Shown here piece by piece: positions 26,701-38,700 of a stretch of 64,000 nucleotides of DNA; position 1 is the stretch's first letter; every line of letters starts with the position of its first letter. The DNA comes from Acanthococcus lagerstroemiae. Lineage: Eukaryota; Arthropoda; Insecta; Hemiptera; Eriococcidae. The position numbers and the translations under genes are program-made. The stretch covers positions 28,231,312 to 28,295,311 of the forward strand of contig CM063113.1 in the NCBI GenBank assembly GCA_031841125.1, given 5' to 3'. The notes below the pieces were generated by a model. That model was not told the DNA's origin. It searched no databases and saw only the letters and a list, made by a program, of their open reading frames with translations.

Positions 26701-29700
26701 TCCAGTTGCACTGTTCCAGTGAATTGATGAACATGAATTCGACGCCGATGTGTCGACAGTATACATCCTCTAAGCGCTTTAGGATCTCCCTAAGCGGCAA
26801 CGCTTTCTCCTTGCCGCCGATGAACGTTGTCGAAGGTAACTTGAACACACGGTTCATGTCTGCCTCCTCTGTGTCATTCGAGATTCAAGAAAGAAAAAAA
26901 AAGTTAGTAATACGGAAACAAAAAAATTACCAGTGTATTAACCTCATATGCAAATTGTAAAATATACAAGGTGCCTCGAAATAACCACCGCTGGGTAGCG
27001 TAATGATTTATGCTAACGAGCTTTTTTCCTTCTTTTTTTAAGTATTTTGGTTAGTTTGGCACATATGAACCGTTCAGTTCTTATCGTTCGAAGTAGTTCG
27101 ATACCCGTTCAAGGGCGTCGTTCTAATCTTAAAGCGAGTCATTCCCACTATTGATGGTCTTCGTTTGCCAACAATTACCGGAAGACGGAAGATACAGTTT
27201 TTGTACAGAGGCACTCGAATAGACAGCTTCCTCGTGGTCTGACAGTCAAACCCAGCGTAGGTCGGTTCGAAGCACCATGTATCTAATGAACGTGACCTTG
27301 CGACGCCGTCTACCTGACAAACAATGTTATTGCGAAATATGATTTAGTAATCATAATGTAAGTTAACAGCATTGTTTACATGCGATTATAACGCTCGTTA
27401 CTCTAAAAATATAATAAATCAATAAGAAAAAAATGAGAAAATGTAAATGCACGTCGTGATCTCATTAATCTCGTTTTCGGATTGATAAGATACAAACAGT
27501 ATGACTCTCCCAGCAGCTGATAATTTAAGAACGTTACAGCCATATATCCCGAATGAAAGCGCAGTTCCCCATTTTTGGCACAAAACACACCCAATTTGGG
27601 ACCAGAAACAAAATACAAGAAAAGGCAGCATGAACCGAAAGTACATAGTATACGTACACGATCGTCCCACAGGGTTATGACACAGATAAACTCGTTAACA
27701 ATTGGAAACGAAGGGCAAACTCACATCCAGTCCAATTTCAAGTACTAGCAATTCCTCCAACACTCTAATTCATTGGTACATCACGTGACATCTCGCAAAC
27801 CCTCGGTACTGACGCGATGCCCGAAAGGGTAGTTTCCGGTGCCGGGGGTGCGGTGTCTCAGGGGCCACTTTGGCATGCGTGCATCGCCTTACGTCCCACC
27901 ACACCATATAGTTCCTCCAACACCACAGCGCCTGCTATCCTAGAGATATGCAACCACGTAACAGTTTCAAAGAAAGTGAGGTTTGGATTGGATCATCTTC
28001 ATGAACCTGTCGAGAGACGCGCGAACTGGATGTTCAAAACTCTACTTCTGCATTCTCTATCCTCGTTCTCGATCGCACTGGGACATACTTCGAAGAGAGA
28101 GAAACTGGAATTTCGTTTTCATTCTACATACTCTCAGTATCGCAGGCCACAGGCCCGTGGGTACTCGTCGAACGCGCTCTTTTATTTCAAAGGTAGACGT
28201 ATCTAGAATCTGGGTCAAAAGAGCAGCTGGTTTACGATACAAGCACAATGACCAACGCAATATAAAAAGATATGGCGTAAAACTAGTTCCACCTGCGCTC
28301 GCTCAGTTCGCGTTTACGAGCACGTTGGCCTTTCTACAGTACCCAGGGTACATCGTGGTTTCCTGGCCGACTGACTCGTTTTCGGGAATAGGGGCACTGT
28401 CACTAACGTCGGAGAAGTAAAATATAATCGAAAATCGTGCATCGATGAATAGATTCGTAATGAAACACCTACCTCACTAACCAGAGGGTCGGTTCCGCTT
28501 CACGAACTTGGGTGTTGGGGGGGGGGGGTCCTGAAAGTCTCGATTTCGATACCTCAGCATGCAATTAGTTGTCAAGATCGTCTCGCTATGTTAGCTCGTA
28601 TGTTGCACCGGAATTCCAATATATGGCAGTAGCTAAATCAGCGGCGACTTGCGAATAACCAGCACAAAAACGTAACATTTTGGTTGGCTGCTGGTTACTC
28701 ACAAGTTGCCGCTTATATAGCGGAACCCTAATGGCTCATGCCTTGATTGCTCATCTCAACTAGTTCACCAACGTAAAAATTTCAAGATTTCGCAAAACTT
28801 CGACACGGCTGTATTTCAGTCACTGAACTAGTACAAGGTCGCGAAGCCTGTTTATTTTCTTAAAGATCTAACGTGAACGCCATTTTTCTGCATCGTACGA
28901 TTCCAAGAATTAATGGAATCAAATCGATTCTTGATTCAACTGTGCTACTGTGCATAAACACTCTCAACTCTCGTTCATGTTATTTGCATCTGATCGGTGA
29001 ACTATTGGACGCGTGTTCGGGTGTTAGTCATCCACATTCCTTCTCCTGATGTAGACGTCATCCATCCAATTAAGAATGGACGAATTTCCTTATAAATGGT
29101 TACACAGTATCGCACATCGAGTATCGTCGTTTAGAAAGTTAACACGCGTGACTCATCCGGAATTATTTTTGTTCGGTGATTTTTAGACTCGCCATCCGCC
29201 GAAAATGCTGAATCAATTTCGCTGCATCGTCTGAACCTGAACTAACAGCCGAGAGAAGAATCAATGCCGTGATAGTCAGTGGCATACTAAAGCAAGGGGG
29301 TTGAATGGGAGACTGAGGGAGGGGTTGTCCCATGCCCGCAGCCAGCCGTCGGTGGTAGGGGTCCTGACTATTTACAGGGGGGCGAAGGAGGCAAATGCTC
29401 CCCCCCCCAAGGCACCTGAAATTGAACGTTAAATATGCAAAAATGAGCAATTCGCCTTTAAAACACGTTTTTCCCCCGAAATATTTTCGCGCGAGCAGTA
29501 ATTTTACCTTCATCATTTTTACAAAACAGTCCTCTAATATCAACGATTTTTAAAAAATACCTCAATTTTCGACTGTTTCTCCCTTGAAAAGCTAATTTGC
29601 CCCCCCCCCCCCGGAAAAATCCTGGCTACGCCACTGATTAAATTTGTTTCAATATTCATAATCAAAACTGGTGATTCAACTTACTGACAACTCATTGAAA

Positions 29701-32700
29701 AAATAAAAAATCGAATATATCACGTGAAACAAAATCAATACTTTGACAAGGATCACATTTACAAACTTTTGGAAGTAAAAAAATTCTCTGTATACTTCGT
29801 GTAAGTAAGATCGTCCGCCATTTTGACTTCAACCGTACCCGTGGATGCCGAATCCGACTATGCGGAGCGTACCGCGTAGTCAATTCGGCATCGACGAGCG
29901 CGGTTGGATTCAGAATGGCGGACGATTGTACTCTCCTATCTAGAGCTTTATCTGTCTTTCAAAGCAAACTCAGTGTTGCCAAGTGTATAAACATTAAAAT
30001 GTAGAGGAAAGAAAAGTTTTGAACAAAACTAGTGGGAAAAATACATATAAAAGTTGGTTTATACTGGGTGTATAGCTGTAAACTTACTCCCGTAACTTAG
30101 AACACAAAACAACTGAAACAACTACATATTTTGAATGCGACCGTTTATACTGGATTTAACCTGGCCTAACTTATGCCTGTAACTTAGTAGTTAACTCAAC
30201 TCCAACTTCCATGCTTATTCAAGGTTGGTTTATACTGGCTGTCAAGTTTAGGGTTCAAGTTACGGGCATACGGCCAGTATAAACCAACTTTAAGGAATTC
30301 GTTATATTCACGAAATTTTGGCCAGGGGAGGGGGCTCTGACAATCGCTAGGGGTACTCAGCACCCCCTAGCACCTCTCTGGCAACGGGCCTGGGTTGTCT
30401 AAATTTTTCCAATTTGGTAACAAGTTCGGCTATCGACCAAAATGAGAAGAAAATCATATTTACAAATTGTAGAACCAAAGATAGCTGATTTTCAAACTGG
30501 AGTTATTTTCAAATTTGTGGGGAGACGTAGCTCCCCCACCATCTAACGGCACACCTCGACAACAGTCAATGGGCTTATTTACCGTTTACGTCACGATGTG
30601 CTCATCAGTGAGTTACTGTTAGCCAAAATATCAGTCTTTTCGCAAACGAACGTATCGACTCCCATAAGAAAAACATATGGAGCAAAGATCATTAAGTAAA
30701 TACATACTTCAAAATGAGAAATAATTAAGAAGTCAAAGATATATTTTTTTAATCCAGAATGTTCTTACCATTCGATAATAAAACTTCAGGTTTCTAACAA
30801 ATTTTTCATTTTCAAGTAGTAACATAATGATCTTTGCTCCATATGTTTTCCTTATTCGCGTTTGGACACTCCTGTAGATGCGATAGTGTCGTGGACGAAA
30901 AGAAGATCAGGGTATGTTTAGGTCTACCACAAAAATATGTACAAGTAAAATAGCATCTTCAATATTGTTTTTTCTGGAAAACTGAAGAGAACTAAAGGCC
31001 GCTTTATACTGGCTGTAACTGTAAACGTATTCCCGTAACTTAAACACAAAAAAGTTGAAACAACTATTTATACTGCGACCGTTTTACACTGGACTTAACC
31101 TGACAGTAACTTATCCCTGTAACTTAGAAGTTAAATCAAATCCAACTTCTACGGCTTATTCCTTGCTTATTCAAGGTTGGTTTATATTGACCGTTAAGTT
31201 TAGGGCTTAAGCTACGGCCATACGGCCAGTATAAAGTGGCCTCAAAGTGTTAGCCCTAATCATTTCCTTTCAGATAAGCCCAACTTCAGTTTTTTTGCAG
31301 AACATTTTTGTCACGATCATATTTTCATCCAAATACACCAATCAGCACGCCGCATTTCCCTAGTGAGCATAATCTGAGCTAAATTCCTCCGTTTTTCCAA
31401 TAATTTCGTCAGATGGCAAAATTAGATTTTTCCTTATCATCTCTCCTAAAATGATATTTCAGAACGTCTCTGTCAGTGAATATCTCGAAAATGTAAAAAC
31501 AAATTACGTTTCGATTTTCTCGAGTACAGAATATCTTTGAAATCAGTGCAACCCTCAACTTAAACTTCGCCATGATATGTCACGCAAAAGGGAAAGAGTA
31601 GAAGGTCGAAATGTGAAATATAATAATATAGGCATCAAATAATACCCAAGTATTCTGATTCTCTGGATTCGATTTTAATTTCGACTATAATCTGTTCCAA
31701 ATAAGAATGCCGAAAACAGTTCAGGCGTTTCACACTTCGCTGCGTATCTATGCAAGCCCAAAAAACATTTTTACGTTATCAATCACTGCGAAAATTTCAG
31801 ATTTATAGAACATAATGCCATCAATAACTAAATTTCAAAAATTTTGTCAGATCTCCTTTAACTCTGGGGAATATCCATGTTCCGGTTTGTGGCGTTGTGT
31901 GAATAACTACCTTTTCCTTTCTCCACATGCAACCGTACTCGCAACTGTTTTCGGCATTCTTATTTAGAACGGACTATAGATTCATCAATTTCAAAGGCTT
32001 GCTTATTTCAGCCTGTCTGCCTTGGATCCTGGAGTTTTCTCCTCAGCACGGCAGAAGACAGCAGGTTCTTAGTACGCAGAAATACAGCTAGAAGACAACT
32101 GGTTCAACAGCGAGCTATCGCCGATCGCTGGTAGCCGAAAATGTGACAGACAAACAGCTGATTGAGCTGACTGTCTCGGATTCTAGAATTTTTCAGAAGG
32201 CCGCAAGAAGATCGGGGAAGATTTCTAGAGTACAGAGATGATGGTTCTGATTTCGTTCAAAGGAACAGCAAGTCCTACACTACAAAGAAAATTGAAAACA
32301 TAAAAAATGATAATGAAGAAAGAAAGGGAGAAAAAAAAAAGGAAAAGTCATGGTTCAGTTTCATAATGATATGGAGGATAGTTTTCTGCTTGCCTGCCAA
32401 CCTGCCAATCGCCGTTTGCTCTGTGAGATAAGTTAATGACTTGCTGTTGGTTTTTCTATCCATTCCTGTGTAAGGCTAACAGTCTGCCTCTCTGTCTGAC
32501 TAGATCCGCGAATAACACACTTGCTCTTTCCAATTTTATGAATATTTCAGGTGAACAATCCGCCTGGAGTTGGGGAGCAGGCTTTCGATCTTCAGATTCA
32601 TACATGGAACGTGTTTAATCTCAAATTCATGTTCAAATGGGTATCGAGAATATGAATTCAGCCATTTCCCAAAACCTAATAAGCGACATTCATACATAAT

Positions 32701-35700
32701 TAAGGGACGGCAAAACGGGCTTCAGCTGAATAAGAGCTAAATTTGAAGATGTATAACATGATGTTAGTTCAGTCGACTCGGAAAGAATTTGAATCAATTT
32801 TCGAATAGTAGGGATTCGACCGATTACACCATTTCTCTTCGAAATCGGTGTTTTTTGATTAATAGACCGCAACTATGGTAAATTTTATGCGAAGTAAACC
32901 TTCACCAAGAACTTATTCAGGAGTTGGACATTTTTTAAAGTTTCTAGCCTACGTTAAAAGACCAGGCAATTTTTGTCGACGTGGATGAAAATGAAATGTT
33001 TTTTTTTTGCGTAGCAAATGAGGCTAATGATGGCGACGGGGGTCTAGTTTCGGGAGGCGGTAATCATCTCGAGGCCCCGGTCCCGGGGAAAATTATTGAT
33101 AAGTACGCCGAGAAAACGTGGTCCCTATACAGCTAAGGACCAACTGTGTTTTCGAATGTCAGTATGCACTTCGAGGAACATGGAACTGCCGTCGTAATGG
33201 GCAAGGCATTCTGATTTCCCCAGAATTTTCAGGCCTTCGTGCGAATGCACATGCATCAGTAATCATCGGTCCCACGTATTTGTTATCAATTACTTGGGAT
33301 CAACTTCATGAAAATGGAAGCCGGTGGGTCTCCAAAATCATAACCACATTGCTCACTTAACACGACTCCTTTCAGGAGCGCAATAACCTTATATCGAGTA
33401 GGTGCTCAGAGCATGCGCCTATCGATGAATAAAAAAAAATATAACAGTTTTCAAGTCAAAACGTTATCCTTCCCTGGAGGTGCCATTGAGTGGCTTTCCT
33501 GACACCCTTGGGCCCCCTCCTGAATACTCTTGTCTACATTTATTTAGGAATACGGAAATCGAACTGCATTTAACAATTGCTACGCTTTCGGGTCTTATCA
33601 CTTTCATATTCTATGACCTCACCAACCTGAAAAAACAAAAACACTTTCACGAACCGGAAAATACACGTCACGGCACACGCAAACCGTAAATACCTATCAT
33701 CTACTTTAACACTATCAGCTACTAGTTGAACGACGGCAGCAGTACCGCGGCGAGTGATGCCCGCTTTGGGACAATTAACGAACACTTTTCTCGTATATTT
33801 TGGGTATTGAAACATTACGAAGGTAAACTCCAAGGGATAACGATCAGACGACACGGCAGAGCTTGGGTATGTTAAGATGTCACATTAGTTCGGCTCACTT
33901 ACTCACTCAGGACATCCAGGTTTGCTCAAGTATTCGATCGCCATCTTCATCATATTACCTGTCAACTCCCACCCAGGATGAACCACGTAAATGACAGGCA
34001 CACATTGCGCAACTGTCACACTACTCCTACAATTAGCATACATGTGTGATAATTTAAAGGAGTTTTCACCGATCTTTACGTGCATACTTCACAGTTACCG
34101 GTTAAAACCAGAGCACGTAATTGTTAACGAGTTTATCGTATAGTCAACAGACGTTCCCGCCTACTTACTCTAAGTATGTATTTTACGTGCTTACGTGTGG
34201 TTAAAATATTATCGAGCGTAAATTAAAAACGAAAAAACAAGCTTTATGAATGAGATCTGTGAAAACGTTCATCATTCGAGAAAAAAAAAAAAAATTGTAA
34301 ATTAGGTAGAAAAGCAATAAACATTGTACGTACGCTCCGTCATAGCGGCTACTTTACGTTGTAGATGTTTGGAATACGTAGTAGAGGGTCGATTACTCCC
34401 TATATTATAAAATTATCGAAAATTCGGAAGGGGAAAAAAAAAAAAGAAAACAGAAAAATAGCAAATTAAAATGTAACAAAGCAAGACAAATTAAATCAAG
34501 TAAATGATCAACACATGCATAAGAGAATTAGGTATACAGCTCTATAAGTAACAAAATTTAAAAATAATACTGTTTTCAGAAACGAGAGACAACTGATGAG
34601 AAAAAGAAGAAAATTGCCATCAATGACGACACTGTCTCGTAAACACAGAATACGAAGATCATAACGGAAAGCAACTATCAATGAGTACCCAATACATGCA
34701 TCGATTAACGATTCGAGGTGTCCCGCATAAGATGACGCATTCTTTGAAGATTATTGGACGCAGTTTCCACATCCCCCATGACAGAACTAGTGTTACAATT
34801 CATTCGTTTTATTTTCAAATTCTCATTTCATTTTCCAGACAAATCCACGAAATCTGGCGGTAAATTTCCAAATTCAACTTATAGCTCTGTGGCGGTGTCG
34901 GGGACCTATCCGTCGCTAACATGACAAACAGTAATACACGAAACTAAAATCGAGTGACAGAGTATGCTAAGTCACTGGAACACCAATAGCATACGGTGTC
35001 ACTTGACAACAATGTCACCTAGCACTGCACAACTACTTCGGCTTAGTTCGGCAAAAGCCGTTTCCTAAACTATGAGTATCATCAGTGACTTTTCTCCATT
35101 TTACTATCAGCTAATATTTCCTTTTTCTTAAAGAAAGAAATGAAAACAAAAACTACAAAAAGTAATTGCTCACAGCGAAGTAACAAGATATTAGGGATCT
35201 TTAGCTTTGCGGTCTGCTCAATCGCCCACCTCGGCATACTTCAGTAGTCTTGTCTGTCACTAAGATGTTGGACCATTCCCAGGGGTGAAGGCCAATTTTC
35301 TAGTACATAAATCGAAAGTTTCCTCCCGAATACTTCGTGATCATCAGGAAGGCAGAACCCATTCTTCAGTTTATTCTGGAAACGATCCATATCCGATAAT
35401 TACACCTCAATACGACATCACGTAGCTTCAATATAACAAAGATAAGACTTTGGAGTCACTGTGTTCATCGTAAAGTTATTACAGCATTAGCCCCCTTCCG
35501 ACAAAGAAAGGTTCACAGAAAGTTAAAACTTAAAATATTGACAGTTATGTACTCTTGACATCAATAGTGTTTCGGATATCGTTTTTTGACGGAGGAAATT
35601 CACTTTCGACAGTACTTCAGTTCTACCTCCAATCTCACCCCTAACCTGAAGAACCTGAATCAAAGTTAGCATCTTGAATTTCACCAAAAATGTGGCTTTC

Positions 35701-38700
35701 TCAGCCACTAACTTCAAGACCTGAGACATACAAGGCAGGTTGCCAACCAGAATTGTTTTACAAATGAAAACTTGCCTCTTCCCCACTAGAGATCAGAGTC
35801 GAGATAGACAAAGACATACAGCGCCAAGCACGGTTGGTGGAAAAGGTGTACTCGAAATCAGTTTATACTTTGTCCATAACCATAGTATACACCTCCAGCG
35901 CCTCTAAGACCACCCCTCAAGAGATCTAACATCACGCTACTTATCAATGTACTTGATTCAGCCGCCTCATACAAGTGTATTCTATCTATCTACGGTTTGT
36001 CGATGGCTCATCTTACGCGGACACCCCGTTTAATAGTTGAATGCAGAACTAACGGGCTAGTGTATTCGCACGACTCATCGTGAAACCGAGAATTGAAAAC
36101 AATTTCAATGCTTACCGAATGAATAATGATTATATAGTAACTCCGGTGGATGTCGATCATCCAAGTCTGCGCTTGAAATACCCAGCGGATCTAATTTGGC
36201 TATATGGTGACCACGGATCTATGTACACAAACAACACATAGCGTGCTAATAATGTTAATACTACAAAAACTAGGTGAAACAGCAGTCAATGGGTCAATAA
36301 ATGCACTTATACAGGCTCCTAGTCTGGCGATCAGACCCGAGGATGTCGAGTTAAAATACTCGAGTCATTTGATCCCAGTTCTTGCCCTATTTGATTCACC
36401 TGTCAAGCTTTAGGATTAGAGAACCAAGGACAATTCTCAATGAGTATAACGAGATCTTTAAAACTAAAATGTCATGGTCAAAGACATCAATCCAAATAAT
36501 AATATGACCTTCATCACTTTTCCGACAGAGGAAAACAGTAATTTTCTAGAACTGCCATAACGGAAACCGTCGTCTAATGCTCTCATCGTACTCGCATAAC
36601 GGTAAGAAACCGGCGCAGACGTTTTAATGTCGCTCGTATACAACGCAATAGTTTGATTCATACAGCTGTTGAAATAAACACAAGTATTTTTCTGTTTTTT
36701 GGCACAGTCTGATTTCCTCGAACTGAAGCGTAAACAAGAAGATAATGACTTCAATCATACGGCGAACTACTATCTTTCTGAAGTCAATTTGAATACAAAA
36801 ATAAAGAGGGCAGCGATCGAACCACATAGTGATGAGGTATCTACCGATGACTGCACTAGCCGACTCAATGCAAGTAGTAAGGTAAAATTTCCAATTATTA
36901 GCGTAGAAACACTAATCACACCCGATAGGTACTATCGAAAACTTGAACTGCTGCGCATTAATAATTAGTTCAAAAACTTGCGTGCAGTGTGCAATTTGCA
37001 AGCTTCAACTCTGCGCTCAAACACGATCACTGTCATCAGCAAAACGGTAGAACTGTTGGAACAGGAATACTGAATTTCGACAGCAATCGTTTCATAAAAA
37101 CGCAAGTGACTGACTACTTTCGATTCATCGACTTCCCGGCGAAGAAAATGCCCCTTGATGAATGTACTGAGGTCGTACAACGAGTGCATTCCGCGGACAT
37201 TACTTCAAATTGATCGTTTCTTCCATACCTGATCCATGAGTCTGGGACGGCACAAACGCACACTCTAGTCAAAGGACCTTGCAGTGGCAGACCAGGAAGT
37301 ACACACATAATACGGCGGGTAAATGGATACAAGGTATCGTGGGTGATTCAAAATAATTCAAAGCTCGTACACGTGTTAGGATGTGAAATACACGCGAAGT
37401 ACACAAGATGTTAGTGAGAATGTAAAAAAACATGGCACGGCACGGCACACAGTCACGGTGGTGATCCTGGTTGTGTTGTTCGGCTCACCCAATGCGTGAA
37501 GATGCTGACGCACGACGACTTCCCGCGGAATATTGCTCGTTTCTACCTTCTCCATGGTGGCGTTCAATGTCTGTGTTATTTTGCTGTGTAAATCCGCGTA
37601 CATTATGCCCAATGGGTCTAGCTCGGCTACTAGATGGCCTCTGGCCTACAACCACAAGAAAAGTGATGAAGTCTCACCCTAGAACACCAGTGAAACATCG
37701 TGCAGCAGCGTCGAAAGACGAATAATCCACCAAACTTAGGTTTCCAGACAACAGAATGCGATCAGATCTTAATGAGAACTCCACAACACATCTTACTGTA
37801 AAATGCAAAGCCTATACGCTTTCCATGTTCTAACCTCTAATATAATGATTTTATTACAAAAGAAGCGGAAAGAAAAACCTGGGCAATGGAAGTTTGGGCG
37901 CCACATTGTAGTATGTACTTTGTAGAAACTTTGATTTAACTAGAGCTTTTCTCAAAGACGGGAACAATAGAAATTTGCGACCAGTTAACGTGTAAGGAAG
38001 CATATTGTGGTATAAATATGATTATGTTCAAATTTTGCCCTTCTTTGCCTGCGAAACATGGGTCCTCTAACTTTTTTAATCGGCGAGATTATGAATTACA
38101 CATAGGAATCCTTGGCACCTTTCAGGACGTTAAAATAATGCATGAAAAAAAAATATATAATATATTACAGGGTATCCATACAGGTATTAAAAATTAAAAT
38201 TCATCAATATTTCACTTGTTTTCTTCAAGTTACACCTTGTCAGCTTAAATGATAAAACCTTCCAAGTGCCATTATGCAAATTTTACAGGAAAAAAAAAAA
38301 AAAAAAAAAAATTGAGAAGGGCCACTTATTCCAATGTTACACATTTTTTCATTCCTTCTTAAATTTTTTTAAAAGTAGTTTTAGAATGCTTCGACTATTA
38401 TCAATTATCATAGGGGATGTACTCGTACCAGCAGTGAACTTTACTACCGTATTTCGATTTACAGATTTGTCTCTTCCAAGGGCTTCTGGGGGAAAAGGAT
38501 GGGCGGGACCTAGAAACCAACTGGTACATTAATGAACCGAACTACACCATCTCATCTCACTCCTCTCACTCCGGATGTACTCTCGACACGCCACACCTCT
38601 CAGATTGGTAACATCAATAAACTTTACGTAAGTTCACCATGTATCGACAAACGACGTTCCATTTTCAGATGTTTACGATGAGAAACAGGTAATTTTCTTG

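Noticed and set aside
27817..28420. Overlapping 129- and 145-codon plus-strand open frames
   Set aside because: The first begins inside a dispersed repeat, the two use different frames of the same DNA, and neither resembles a known protein.
33570..34085. Two minus-strand open segments ([20 protein letters not shown] and [20 protein letters not shown]) in OGDH intron 3
   Set aside because: They look protein-like and have donor-like ends, but I could not join them in phase, find a start or name a family. Worth a protein search but not annotated.
36464..37332. Several 67-96 codon open frames on both strands between OGDH exons 3a and 3b
   Set aside because: None shows family resemblance or phase-compatible splice sites. 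Only 3a and 3b fit OGDH.
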